Shown here in pieces: positions 39,101 to 52,897 of a DNA stretch of 64,000 nucleotides. The stretch comes from Dirofilaria immitis. Lineage: Eukaryota; Nematoda; Chromadorea; Rhabditida; Onchocercidae. Position 1 is the first letter of the stretch; every line of letters starts with the position of its first letter. The notes beneath the pieces were generated by a model that saw nothing but the letters and a program-made list of their open reading frames with translations, ran no database searches and was not told the origin of the DNA. Location of the stretch: positions 806,001 to 870,000 of the forward strand of contig JAKNDB010000103.1 in NCBI GenBank assembly GCA_024305405.1, given 5' to 3'. Both the position numbers and the translations under genes were made by a program.

Positions 39101-42100
39101 CTTATTCGGCATTCTGCTCTATAATAAAAACTAAATAAACTTGTTAGAAACAAGTTTATTTTTAAATATCAAATAATTTTGCCAAAAAAACAATCGAACA
39201 TACATATATTTGTTAATGTAATTATTTTGCTATTGCTTTTCTCAAAAAAAAAAAAGATTTGAGAAGAAATGTATTGTGTTGTACTTAATAGTAAGTTATC
39301 ATCAATCGGGAAATCTCAATACTCGCCTTATATGATAATTTTTCGAAATATTAATATTTAAAATTGTATTCATTTTTTCCTTCTGTATCAAAAATTTTTC
39401 ATAAGAGGTGAATGATAATAATAGTTTAGTAATTCCAATTAGTTAGTTTAAATAATCTATCTATTGATTTTAAATGCTAAATTATTTCTAAGCATAAAAA
39501 TAATTTTTCATATAATCCTTTAAAATCAAAGAATTTCGAACTTTTCTTTCTCATTTTGTTGTAGAGTTCTTTCTTTACGCAATGCTGCTTCTTCCATTTC
39601 AATTTCCTTCAATAGTTTCAATGCTTCTTGCATCCGAATTGATTGCAGTTTATGCAAATTTTGAATGGTACTACATAGCTGCAATTATATACAAGTTCTA
39701 GCATTTATGTTTATTTTATTGAAATAATTTTGGCATTTGCTGATTCCATTTTGCTTCTCTTTAATTTTCGTTCTTAATTAATCTGAATTATAAACCAAAT
39801 CTTCTTGTCCAAAGAGCCAATGATAATTAAAGACGATGCGGCTCAAATCAATGTCCAATTGTGTAAAATCTTGTTGCTTAATTCCACTAAGCGCTTTTCC
39901 CAATTTTTCGGCTTTAACATATCGATATAATTGGCGGTAATTGTCATTATCACGCTTAGGCTGCAATGAATTACATACTTCGTTCAAATTAAATTAAAAA
40001 AAATTCCCATCATTAGCTATAGTAAGTAAAAGTGAAGAAATGTTCATTGATAATTAATTAAAATAAGAATTATTTAACATTAAACGACTTTCGATTAACT
40101 TTCTTGTTTTTATAAAATCATAATTTAAGCAAATTATAATACTGATTATTTAAATAAATGAAATGATGAAAACATAATAAAATGAATTACTCATTAAATT
40201 ACCTTTTTCAGTTTGAAAATTAATCAACAATTTTTGTATCTTTTTTTTATAATATGATTTCAAATCAATATGCTTCATATCGAATTTCAAAAATATTTTT
40301 CATTTCTTATAATCTCTTTTCCTTATTCATCTTGTTTAGAATAAATCAGTTTTCAATATAAATTTTCCTAACATGAGAAACAATAATGAATTACCCGTTT
40401 TGGAATTTTATCAGTATCCAAATTGGTTCCCAATAATACTCCATCATTATTAATAAAATGTTTACCCACTCGTTGTATTAATAAAGCATAATTTTGTAAT
40501 TTAGAAGTTGATATACTGAAATTTATAAATTACCTCGCTTTTTCATCAAAAATTTTATTCTTAGTAATTATTGATGTTTAGCAAAAATAATACTAATAAA
40601 TTCAAATGACAATGATAAATGCTGAGAGTTTATATGACGTCAGTAGATGTATATATGAGATATTATGAATAAAATTAAAATTTAAAAATTTTACTTATGC
40701 ATTCCACTCTCAATCGATGATGACATTGTTACGTCAAACTGTTTATCATAAGTATAGCAAAGTGTCGCAAATTGTTCAATTTCTTCAGGCGGTTGTGGTT
40801 GTGCTGCCATAAACACAACTAAATTTAAAGCAATACGAAAAGAAAGAGTTAGGAATTAATTTAATTATAAAATTTATTTTTTTCCAAATTTTGTTTACTA
40901 GATTCACCAAAAAAATTAAAAAATATTACGCAAAATGAAAAAAAAATGAAACTTTAGAAATTCTCTTTAATACTTTTAGGAATTTGTTTTTCGTAATTTC
41001 AACTTGTTCGTCATTTTGGAATTGTCCTGTCATAAATTCATATTGGACATCATCTGATGGCAAATAGTGCACCCAATCAGCAGTACATTTCTCACCAAGC
41101 TGAAAATTTTTTTGCAGAATTATTCAAAAATTGATACAATCCAAGAAAAAATTCATTTTTTCTAGAACAAACAAAAATAATTGAAAATGAAACTTAATAT
41201 TAGATCATACCATTCAACAAATTTAAAATCATTTTAAATTTGTATATTTAATTGTAAGTATTACATATCTGATGAACAAGTATTTTGAAGTGTTTAAATA
41301 AGGTATTTAATTCTTTAATAAAATAAATTGAACTTTTGACATCGAAAAAATCGAAAACCTTCATGGAATATTCAATTTGTCGATCAAGTTCTTCTTGATT
41401 TATTTCAACAAGAGTTCCTAAAGAGTCTTGTTTCATGAACTTATTACGTTGTTGGCGTTGCAAACGCTTATTCAATTGTATATTGCCACGTTTTGCTTTT
41501 ATTTCTTGCGTAACTTTTTGTCTTATCTGTTCACGTATTCTTTGTTGTACGGATGGTAAAATAGTTCCTTTAGATGCGAGAGATTTATGTTCTGAGTAAG
41601 AAATTGTTGGGCTAGAATATTGATCAGATATAAAAACGAGAAAAATGAAATTATGAACAAGAAAATAATCGATAATATTGAAAAATGCAATTACGACATT
41701 TTAAAAAATTTTTATATTAAACAAAAAATTAAAAAATAATATTGCACAACTATTATTTCGAAAAAGGAGGAAATAATGATAAATATCCAAATATTTCGCT
41801 GGCAATTGATATATTCAATAGAATGACGAATCCTCAATTGTTCTTTTTTTGAATATTAACAAGAACTTATAAAACCTTAAAATTAACCTGCCAATTTGAT
41901 ACGCGTTTGAGTTGTCACCAAATGATTCATCACGCTATAAAAGAAATCTTTTTCAACTTATCAGTTAAATCGAGGAAGAAATTATCATCATTTCAACCTT
42001 ATTTCATTTTATCACATCTGATAAAAACGAATTACAGGTATAAAAATAACTTATAGTTATTAGTTTAACATGAACATATCACAGTTAGAGGCAAGAAAGA

Positions 42101-42353
42101 GAGAAAGAAAAATAAATTTCTATCATACCGAAATGTAATTTTGAAATTCGTTTTTAGCCGTTGCTATTGGATTTATTTCCTGTGCCATACAGTCATATTT
42201 ATTATCAAGGCATTCTACCCAGCTGCTTTGTAGTTTTCCACTTATTTTCCTGGCCGATATCTTTGGCTCAGCATTACTCGTCGTACTATTACTTTCTGCT
42301 TGAATTGTTTCGATTTCTTTTTCCATATTTTCTTCAATTTTTATTATTTGCAT
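33107..42353 (-). CDS. mks-6: CC2D2A/MKS-6 ciliary transition-zone protein
   Basis: About 24 exons on the minus strand, from ATG 42353 to TGA 33109-33107. Recognition rests on the CC2D2A order of blocks. First come N-terminal coiled-coil exons ([36 protein letters not shown]). Then a first C2-like region ([20 protein letters not shown]), [10 protein letters not shown], and a second C2 domain ([47 protein letters not shown]). Last is the C-terminal inactive transglutaminase-like module ([68 protein letters not shown]) and the ending [22 protein letters not shown]2D2A/MKS-6 works in the MKS module that gates the ciliary transition zone; in nematodes it is expected in ciliated sensory neurons. 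Single-base losses break conserved frames at 37238-37242, near 36890 and at 34213-34218. A short ATGCT duplication disrupts 34021-34036. One intron (34957-35353) has a GC donor. Several N-terminal exon joins are approximate. Confidence 0.88.
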
Positions 42354-43687
42354 TTAAATAAACAATTAGACGAGAATTAAGAATCTAGTGTGAAAGGATA
42401 TCGGAATTAAAAATTAAAAATCGAGAAATACAGATAGCTTCAAAATTTTGCTACTAATAATTCCTAAAACTATAAATTTAAATAAGTTTTCCGATGTTAT
42501 TACTTTAATTTTTCTGAAATTTCCATTCAAATTCCGTTTACTTTTTTCTTATATTTTTTCATTATTAATCTTGGTATAATTTCACTTGTTAAAATCTTTC
42601 AATACTAATTAGGTTAATTAATTCTGAAATATTTATAATACTAATTTCATTATTTTCCTTTCAACTTCCTGTAGTAATATTTGAATTACTTCAAGTATTC
42701 GCAATCATTTCATACATTTTAACTTAAATCTAACACTCACGAAAAAATAAAAAGCAAGCAAAATCCACTGAAGTAATTATAATTTGTGGATACATCAAAT
42801 TAATTAATTAACAAAATAGTGATCTAAAATCTTTGAAAGAATGTCAATCTTTATTTTATTGATTACAATTGAATTATTCGAAATACCTCGCAGAATTTAA
42901 AAAAAAAAAAAAAAACTATATGCAAAAAATACAAAGATTTAATTGAGTAAGAATAAAGTTTAAAGGCAATTTTATCATAATATATTTTATCATTTTGAAT
43001 GATAATTTGCTGGTTAAATAGTATATTATGATATACGATTAATTTATTTAAAGGTTATAGAGAATATTTATTATTTGAAAAATTGAATAATAAATAAAGA
43101 AAAATTCGCACACGCAAAAATTAATTTCTAATCTTATAATATGTAAATTTCAAACAATGCCAAATATGAATATAAATAAAAGGAAAAATGTGCAATCAAT
43201 AAGTATTGCATGATATACCGTTGCTATTGACAACGATATATTAGCAATCAAATATACTTCGAGAATAGGTAAATTAATTTTAATTTAAAATTTAAAAGTT
43301 TTCATTCAATGATTAATTAATGAAACAAAAGATAACAGAATATTTTTACAAATAATAGGTTTAAAAATTTTTCGAATCTTTTTTGACATGAAAAATTTAG
43401 TTAAAAAATATTTTAGAAATAATCTTCACATAAACAAAATTCTGATACTTGAAATTATAAATGATTTTAATTCATTTTACATAAACACGTAAACATTTTC
43501 ATATTTTGAGACATATCTTATTGATGAGTTAAAGAAATGATTCCAAAGAAAAAAGTGTTTTGCAAAAGTGATTACTAAAAATATCATATGTTAAGCTATA
43601 TATGATATTAAGCTATCAACAATGATATTTGACAATTTAAGTTTAAAATACTATTTGTTAAAGAAAGTATGATATAAATAATTTAGT
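42354..43687. other. Intergenic region upstream of mks-6
   Basis: AT-rich DNA between the mks-6 start and the convertase stop, both on the minus strand. No exon was found. An imperfect inverted repeat, GTTGCTATTGACAAC at 43220-43234, resembles the RFX/DAF-19 X-box used by ciliary genes but is about 870 bp upstream of the ATG and deviates from consensus. A 15-base A run lies at about 42900-42915. Confidence 0.45.
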
Positions 43688-46600
43688 CTAAAAATTAAAT
43701 TTTGACGTCGTAATCGCCTCAGTAACATTAGTTCGTTGATGCATTTTCGGCTGTTGTTGATAAATATTATCAATAAAATGTATGATTTGAGAAAGTATGT
43801 TGAAAGAATTTCTATGCAATAATACGTTATCATTTACTATATTTTCTGCATGTCGTAACATCATACATGTCGGAATCTAAGATAGATGAGAATGAAAAAG
43901 TGTAAATAATTCGATGAAACGAATTAACATTTAATGAAATAACTTACATTAGAAATGAATAATTGTTTATCCAGAAATGTTTCATTTTCTCTCTGTAACG
44001 CTTTCCTTTTTGTAATGTTTTGGTTCTTCTTTGGTACCATAAATTATGAGTGTTATATTACTAATAGTACCCGTCATTGCTTTCCTCGTCATACTCTTCA
44101 AGAAATATTCAAACAAAATTTAAAATATGAATTCAAATTTGGTTGTAAAATTTCGGCAAATTCATTAAAAAGATCATGTTGTTAATGATTCTTCATTTAT
44201 TAGTCTTTTTATCGCTGCTGATAGTTGAAAATTTGTTAACCTAATCAATTTCTTGATATGATAAATAATTTTGATTCTGATCATTTCGAACTATTTAAAT
44301 TCAAGAAAAATCAAAGACAGGAAATTTTGATTAAACCTAATTTTCAAATTATTTTAAATTCAAATGTTTCAAATAATTTTTTTTCAAATAAAAAATCTCT
44401 GCTAAAATTCCAAAAAATTGCTGGTAAAAATTATCTTTTGAAGAAAAATACATATTTTATAATATCTTTTTCTATCCACAGTAATGGATGATGAACGGAA
44501 TTATCACATCAAAATATAAATTCATTTAGCAATGGTATCATTATCATTAAAATTTGCATAAATTATTTAATCGACTAACCTTATCCTCGACATTCAACTG
44601 CCAGATTCCACGTGGATTCTCGCCCCAGGTATGCACTGACATAAATGGCCAACGTACGAAACCAGCTGATGATTTATCTCTATGACGAACCGAAAGAAGT
44701 TGAGTTGTAGTACCTAAAAAAATAGTTGTTTTAAACAAAATTTCCGAATTGTTCGAGAAAAATTTGTGGAAATTAAATTTATGAAAATTAAACCTCTCGG
44801 AGAAGTGATCGAAATAGAAAGATGTCTACGTATGGGATAATATGCATCCAATACCAATTGTATATGTTCCAAAAATTTACTTCATTTTCTTGCCCTTCGC
44901 AACCATCCGTTAGAAATTTGATTACGGTTACGCTTTCATCATTTATTTCACTAAATAATTGATAATAAATTTTATATAACATCTAATAGATTACAGGTGT
45001 ACTGAACCATACAGTATACAAGCACACATCCAATGCATACTATAATAAATGAAATAACTTACTCACCGTTTTAAAAAATTTGGAAAAATAGTGATACAAA
45101 TATGGTACTCCGGTACATTTTGCCAAGTTTTTGCTACTTTGACAAATGCGCTGGCATCCATTAATCCTGTTATAAACTTGGTGAAGTTCCAAATTTCAAC
45201 TTGTTTTATAATTTTGATCGGAACAATTTCGGATAGTTTCAACTCAGAAGGCATGTATTGTTTGACTTTGTTCCGAATGAAAACAAATTACCGAATCCAA
45301 AACGTGAATTTACGAGTAATCCTCGAGCGTTTTTACTCCAACCTTCATTGATATTTAGTAGTGGTATCGGATCTGAGGTCCAAACAACAATGTGTTGTAC
45401 ATCCCGCCACGTTAATGATGGACTGACTGCAAGAATCATTTGATTTTAATTTTTAATATAAATTTCAACCGACCAAATTTTTAATTCAGTGAAAGCAAAT
45501 AGTTTTTTTTTAATTTTTTCAATTTTTTTGTGATTAACATAGGAAAAATGAAATTGAAATTGGTTGAAATAATTGAAATCCACGATATTTATAATGTTTT
45601 GCTTGTCATTCTTTTCATTTTCGAAACTATTCTCTTTCTTAATAGTATTCATACATTCAGTACTTAAATTCTCTAATACAGTAATATATGCCGAAAAATC
45701 CTCTTAACTGATCTTGTCTCACATTATTGACCCTCTGATTAATTTATTGGCATTATTTACTGTACAAAAGAATATTTGTCAAATCATGGAAACATCAAAA
45801 CTAATTATGATTTAGGAGAATTGATTTGAAAATTTAACGAACTTTGCATCCAAGCTAAGAGCAATGATTTCCGCAGCTATTGGAGCTGATGCCGAAGTTC
45901 CGGCAAAAGTTCCTGTACATTTATTTTCTATATCAGTTGTTGTCTGTAAATAAAAACTATAAAAATTTGATGGACCATTTTTGGAACTAATGGCTAACTC
46001 AAATTATGGGTAAATTATGGATGTGATAATTATTTTTTAGCTATTTGAAATTCCAATGAATTTCATCAACTTACGATCATTTGTTTTTCATAATGACCGT
46101 TAGAAAATATTGAGGGTCAAAGTAGCGGCACATTTTTCGGCATACCACGGGAAGTAACGTCTTCGGATACACTTGATACTGATAATGTATAAATGCTGTC
46201 CACATAGCCATCGCAATCGCAGTCGTCGTTCTTGCATATACCACCATTACCCGATGCCCGAACATAAATTACACTTTTACCATCACGGCCCTATAAAAAT
46301 ATCTTGCGAACGAACGATATTATCTACTATAATTATCATTGATGAAGTATGTAAGTAATCCGAAAATCTAATTATCATACTGTAATTTTAAAGTATTTTT
46401 TCCCAATTTACAAAAAATTTTTCAGTACTTGTTGAACGCCTTTTAGGATGGCTTTTTGCGTTAATTGTCCAGGACCTTCAACCGTTTTTCCATCATCCAC
46501 TGGCCCCCAACTAATGGAAAAGATCGATATGATCGATATTGTAACTCAAAGCTTCTGCTTCAATTCTATCTGTAACTGTACTATCTAACATTAGTACGCC

Positions 46601-49152
46601 TGCAAGTATTACATATTAATGGATTTGAGCACTAAAAAAATATAAATAATTTTTATGAATTGTTTTAATCAAACGATTGCAATAATAATATAAATAAAAG
46701 AAAGGAGGAATAAGGTTAGAAAAATACAAAATACCTCCTATTTTAGCGTTATATGCTATGCCAACACCACAAAATGAATTATTCGGCGTCATTGCAATTT
46801 CACCAGCGCAACGAGTTCCATGCCTAAAATTCGTCATTCTTTTGCAAATTATTTTATTAACAATTAATAATATTTAATGGAACTTCAAAAAGCTTAAGAG
46901 TCCAGCCTTCTGAATTCTTTCTGGTTATATCATTCATCGTGGCCAGAAATGGAAACTGCACCTATTCATTTTGTTAAATTTAGGCATTGGATCGGGATCA
47001 TTGTCGTTCAGATCATATGAAGCTTGAGGGTCCTGAAAAAGAAATAAGAAGGCTATCAGTCGAATTTAGGCCAATTTTTAATAATAATGAAAAGTTTTTT
47101 TTCAAATCTTTTAGATTTAAAACGATTTTTATAGAAACTAATTTCTTTTGTAACTTACTGATACTACGATTCATTCTTGCAAATATCAGAAACTAACATA
47201 ATTGCTAACAATGTCCGTATGATTGTGTTGTATGCCATCATCCTGAAGAGGAAAATTATTAGTCAATTTTTTATTTTAAATTTCATAAATTTCAAACCAT
47301 GAATATAGCAAATAATATCATATATTTCTGTATTGCGTACAAGTTGGCATCTCGGTATAGCCAACTTGTATCTTCTGATTATGACAAAAATGTGCATCAG
47401 ATGCTGCTAATTTTTAATTAAATTTTTTATTGATTTACTCACTAATCAGTTACAGATTTATTATTGCTGAACGATGAAATTATGTATGTCTGATCGAATG
47501 TTTCTATTGATAATCAAAGGGAGAAGATATAGTTTCGCAATTTATTAATTTAATATTTTTAAAGCAGAAATACAAGCTTTGCGTATTAATTTATCATAAA
47601 ATATAGCATCAATTAAATTCTTAACATGGACCGCAAAATTTTTATAATTAAATTCTTGACCAGTATTGTCACGACAACATTTTTCCCAGTGTAACCAAGT
47701 TCCCAAGCTTTTATTACATACATACTGATCGATTGGCCATTTCTAGTCCTCGAAGTTTTCTAAATTACTTCTTTATTCTCAAATTTTCACTCGTAGAAAT
47801 AATTTTAATATGTAAGAAATTAATTGCTAATTTAAATTAAGTTCATTCTGATTTAAATTGAAATAGAAATTCTTATCATCAAATACTGATTTTACAGTCA
47901 ATTATTATCTTTCTTTGCTTAATAAAAATTTAGAATTGGAAGATTCAAATTAAAACAACTAGTTTTTGTGGCTCAATTATAAAAAGAAATTTCATTCCAA
48001 AATTCAATATAATGTGACATTATTTTTTAAATTATCACACATCTATCTTCTCATAAATTCTTTCGTTCAAATCTTTCTTTCCTCGCTTCTTCCCGAAAAT
48101 CTTTGGAAACTTTTTCTTCTTAGCAGTCAAAAATTATTTGTTTTGCGCAACATTAATTAAATTATTAAGTGAAATGTTAAAACAAATTCACAACCAAATT
48201 CCATTGTTCAGGCCAGAACGGATCATTAAAAATAATATTATTATGATTGATGTCATTAACAGCTGCAGAAGTTACACCATTATGATCGCGTTTAAATCGT
48301 TTATGAACTCGTTGTTGTTCTGCCCAAAGTACCTTTAATGTTTTTTTTTTGGGAAAGAAAGAAATAATTGATTTTATAGAGAAATTTAAGAAATTTATGC
48401 ATATACAATTTGTATTATTACCTTTGTTTATATTTTGAACTTAAAAATTGAAAGGAAGAGAGTAAAAAAAAGTTAGAAAATGGATAGGAATAATTCGAAA
48501 TTTGAAATATCATATCACATATTTAAAAACTTCAGATAAAGTAAAAATCAATTCAAACACGTTTATGACGGCGAAGTGATAAAGTTGATTTACCATCTGC
48601 TTTCCTTTTCCTCTGTAATTTTCTTTGGAGACGAGCGATAACTTTTGCTTCCGCCGATCCACCCACTATTTCTACCACCCATTCATTATCGTATTCTTCG
48701 TCATTATCAGTCTTAAAAATTAAAATTTATTAAAAATCATTCCATGATGACTATCTTTAAAATAGAAAAAGCATATGGCATTGATATAATGCATTATCAA
48801 CATGGAAATGATTATTCTCAGAATTTCATTAATTATCCTCCGAATATAATATAATATGGATACGTTAATGATCTAAAAGTGATAATCCATACTATTGAAT
48901 TCTTCCTTTAATGTAATCAACGATTAATTAAGCTGTCAACTTAATGAACCACTATTGTCTTCTTTATCAAAAAATTTCTGAAGTATAATAAATAAATAAG
49001 ATTCTAAAACATACATATAAAAAAGGATCCAAAATTTGCTAGCGAAGATCAATCATTACCTGATTGCTGTTATCAGCGATATTCACATAATGCAAGCGCA
49101 AAAGTTTTGGTAGTAATGTGATCAGCAAAGTTGTCAACGAAATGAAACACAT
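43688..49152 (-). CDS. Subtilisin/kexin-type proprotein convertase (furin/KPC family)
   Basis: Sixteen exons: 49152-49060, 48711-48559, 48332-48195, 47742-47661, 47242-47198, 47032-46962, 46823-46735, 46599-46429, 46290-46075, 45943-45843, 45422-45292, 45166-45067, 44950-44794, 44713-44580, 44095-43948 and 43876-43688; about 670 residues. A signal peptide ([20 protein letters not shown]) is followed by a pro-domain with RRHKR and RFKRD sites. The catalytic S8B domain has Asp in [11 protein letters not shown], His in RHGTRCAGE, oxyanion Asn in ASGNGG and Ser in [13 protein letters not shown] domain follows ([38 protein letters not shown]). The C-terminus has no Cys-rich repeats or membrane helix. 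The enzyme cleaves secretory precursors at dibasic sites. The oxyanion Asn argues against PC2/EGL-3, which has Asp. The closest C. elegans gene (kpc-1, bli-4 or aex-5) was not resolved. Frame shifts occur in exons 4, 8, 9 (two, compensating), 13 and 15, although every catalytic residue is intact. Confidence 0.88.
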
Positions 49153-50624
49153 CCATGTATTGTAATGATTAGGCTAATAAAAAGTCCAGCAATTGTTAAT
49201 AATATTGGATAAGTTTTAGAAATTTGTGATATCAATAAGAAGAGAATCATAAATATTATACCTAAAACGATCAAATAAAATATTTACAATTTAATGCAAT
49301 GTAATAATTCTAAGAATATTGGAAATAGGAATTTTCTTATTTTTCTTATCTTATTATTCTTTTACAGATTTAAATGAAATTTTTGCGAGCGAACATTTAC
49401 ATGTTGCAAACGTTTTGGATTGCAGAATTACAAAATAATAACGAAAAAAATTTTTAAATTTCAATTAAAACTAAGATATGCTATAGGAAAGTTTACTGAA
49501 TATATGAGAAATATTAATATGATTAATGTGAAGTAAAGTGACAAAGTAATTACCACTGTTTACTTATTTCAGATTTGTTAAATTTATATACTTAAAATTC
49601 TTCGATCACTACAGTTATCATATCAATTATCTAATCTTTCGATCTCATAATTTAAAATATTGGGAAAATAAATTTTTTTGAAATGAAAAAGGAAGGAATG
49701 ATTGTTAAAGAGAAAAATTAGATGAAATGATAAAAATTGAGTGAAATAGTAGCAATAATAATTATCATCTGAAGAAGCAATACGATAGGAGGCGTGAGGC
49801 AATCGGATAAAAATGATGATGCTTCTTTATTATCATCTTCTTCATCATCATCATTTTCTTCTTCGTAAATATCTTTAATAAATATCCTCAATTTTTGTCA
49901 GTCATATATGCTTTCCTAACATCGAATTTTTTTTTTTATTTTCTATGATATAAAAAAAAACCAATAAATTTTTTTAAATTTAATTTTTATCAAAAAGGAA
50001 AAATAAAACAAATTTGGACAACTTTTATTCACTCATAATGACAAACAGTTTTATAAAAAAAAAAAAAAACAAATATTAGCAATCATCCATCCTAAAATTC
50101 CATCCATAAATATCAATAGGATATAAAATTATCGCCATCTAACAATTTACATGAAATATTTCAAAACTTAAACAATTCTTTAAATCAAAATTTAGCAGAA
50201 ATGCCATAAACTATATTAATAATTGATGAAATCATAATATCAATAAAAACATAATAGCTATTTATGTTATACTATTTCATGAATTAAATAAAAGTTTTCC
50301 AAAAATGATAAATTTAGATTCGATGTATTAATGTAAAATGACAAATCCACAAATAAGAAATAAAAAGCATTCATTGGATAATGGTAAAACCATAAATAAA
50401 AAATATATTTATGCAGAATCATTATCAACTCATTCATTTTTCGTATCAAATTTATGGTCACGAATCATTCGATCATTGTTTGTTTGCGTCATCTAATCGC
50501 TGCTTCAATATTTACACTTACACATTTTACGCCTTACGTCTTTTTTTCATATTTTCAATAATCAACATATTTTGACTATTATCAATTAGAAATAATGTTG
50601 CAATGACAGGAAGCGAAAAATGGA

Positions 50625-50800
50625 ATAGAATGAAGTGATATAAGTATTCTTGCATTTCCGGAAATAGCGAATTAAGAGATGAGATTGAATGAATTGATGA
50701 AAGCGCTTTTTCATTTCCGGAAACAAGAATTTATCAGATGGAATAAAATAAATCGATGTAAATGTATTTTATATTTACGGAAGCAAGAAATTAAAAAGAA
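50625..50800. repeat. Three degenerate tandem repeats of about 60 bp with a TTTCCGGAA core
   Basis: Units recur every 59-60 bp. Each has a GAATGAA/AATGAAT-like start, a run to CATTTCCGGAAA (positions 50653 and 50712; TATTTACGGAAG at 50772), then CAAGAA/GCGAATTA-type sequence. The palindromic TTCCGGAA core is preserved in two units and altered in the third. Confidence 0.65.
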
Positions 50801-52825
50801 CCTGAAATAAATGACAACAAATTTCTACCTTTTCCCATCCTTTTAGAGTTCCAATTAATTTCATCCGTATTAGCTCATCTATTCTGCGCCATAGTGCAGG
50901 ATGGGATTTTTCAAGTCAGCGCACTTGTCAGATTTTTATTTGCGCCTCTACATATGATCTACCTATTTACTTATATATATATACATATATAATAGCTTTC
51001 ATATCTTGCATGTAGTATCAATGAACGAGTTATTATTTATCAGTATTTTGAAAGCTATTTGAGGAAAATGAAAAAAAGAGATATCCATCCGATTATGATA
51101 CTTCTGCTGCTGACAAATGATAATTTAATTTTTTTTATATTGTTTTTGAAGTATTTAACAAATTTTATCTCCTTTTCTTTGTGTTCTTAACTTTTTGCAA
51201 ATCTAAATTTTAATTCCTTTGCAAATATAAATAAGTTCTAGCAAATTTTTGAAAAATTTTAATTCTAATCATGTATTATCTTAATTTGCCTATTTTCATG
51301 CTAAATTTCATGAATTTTTTAAAATAGCAGAAACAATTATTCTAATTTTACCTATTTATTCATTTTGTAATTAAGCCATTTAAATTTATTTGTTGTTTCA
51401 AAAATTCATGAAATTAACATTTAACATGGAAATATGGCAAAAACAAGAAGTTATAGCTAAATTTTTTACCAAGATTTTGCTAAAACTCATTTACAAAACT
51501 AATTTGAACAATTAATAATTAACTGAAAAAGTTTTGCAGAAAATTGATTGTCTTTACTACAACTTAGCATTAAAAACGTTACGTATAAACATTATTTTTG
51601 CAATGTACTACGTCTAAAACGACATATCAATTTTATAGAATTATAGAATTACTGATAATATTGATAATATATCACAAAATTTCCCATCGATGCAAAAATA
51701 ATTACAACTCTAAACGTCTTAGAAAATTCCAAGATTGTTTACATCAACTTCAATGGAACGATTACTGCTGATATGTAAAATTAGTTGTTGAATACTATAA
51801 ATGAAAAAGGAGTCTTGATCAATAATATGATCTTTGAAAAGTGATTTTTTCTAGAAATTTCTGGAAATAATTGAATTTTATTTTTCGATAAATTCTATTA
51901 GCAAAACCTTTGATATTTAAAATTTAAATAAAATAATAACCTAGTTTCAAGCGTTGCGTACATACATTTGTGGGATTTACTATTATGGAAGATCAACTAA
52001 ATATGTATGGCATAATTTCATTCAATATTGAAATGATGTTTTTGTTAAATACAAACAGATTGATCAGGTTGAATAATGTAATTTAAAAAAAAAATTAAGC
52101 CAAACTTTCTCGAACCAAATATATTAATTTTAATTCATTTTATCAATATTTTAACTTATTTATCCGCTTGAATATTGTGGTGCGATAGCTCTATCATTAA
52201 GTAATCCATTCCTATGATTCAATCCAAATAATTCATTATTTTGATTTTTTATTTAGAGATTGAGAAATTTGATTCTCTAGTGCAGTTGCACAACTAATCA
52301 GTTACTTCAGTTTCTGTAATCCAGTTTGTCGGTCCTAATAATTTGATAACTCTATCAATTATTTCAATTGTAATTTAGTCCATAAATACTTCGACATCTC
52401 AATTACCGAAATGTTGCGATTCAACAGTTATAGCAGTGAAATTAGTCCTTAGTTGGAAGTGACATAATTCCAATTTATTTTTAAATTCAGTAGTTTCTTT
52501 TTCTAATTCAATGATCTAATATACCCTTTCGATTCGGTAATTTAGTATTCCTGCATAGTTAATTAGCCAAAAACTTGCTTGACAACTTGGTTGACTCATC
52601 CTGCTGATTCAATCTCCATTGATCAAAAACTCATTTGGATTGAAACATTTGCATTGTGTTGAAGTAATGGACAATCATCGTGATTTAAGGAGGCTATTAA
52701 CAATTGTAAATCATTTAATCATAACAAAATCGACGTGATTGTCCACTTAAAGTTGGGCACTGGTGCGTGTAGTATGCGATAGGCGGTTTCAGTACGTGCC
52801 TGGCGGATGTATTGTTTGTGTGTGT

Positions 52826-52844
52826 GTTTTTTTTTATCTTTTAG
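52826..52844 (+). promoter_or_regulatory. Probable splice acceptor (trans-splice candidate) for lin-28 5' end
   Basis: A GT-rich then poly-T tract ends in ATCTTTTAG at 52844, 53 bases before the LIN-28 ATG. In nematodes such an isolated acceptor close to the start codon commonly receives a spliced leader. A cis-spliced 5' UTR exon is the alternative. Confidence 0.45.
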
Positions 52845-52897
52845 AATCAGTCTTTTTATTTTCCAATGGAAAAACTTTGTTGTAGTGTTTACCATCA

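Larger units (their letters stand above)
49153..52897. other. Intergenic region between convertase and lin-28 (divergent promoters)
   Basis: The convertase and lin-28 are transcribed away from each other, so this 3.7 kb should hold both promoters. It includes an (ATC/TTC)n-rich patch near 49840-49870, three degenerate 60-bp repeats containing TTTCCGGAA (50625-50800), a (TA)n tract near 50973 and a G+C-richer segment at about 52745-52815 just before lin-28. No exon is supported. Confidence 0.5.

Noticed and set aside
44258..44491. Plus-strand Asn/Phe/Lys-rich frame inside a convertase intron
   Set aside because: AT-driven composition, no splice signals and no homology.
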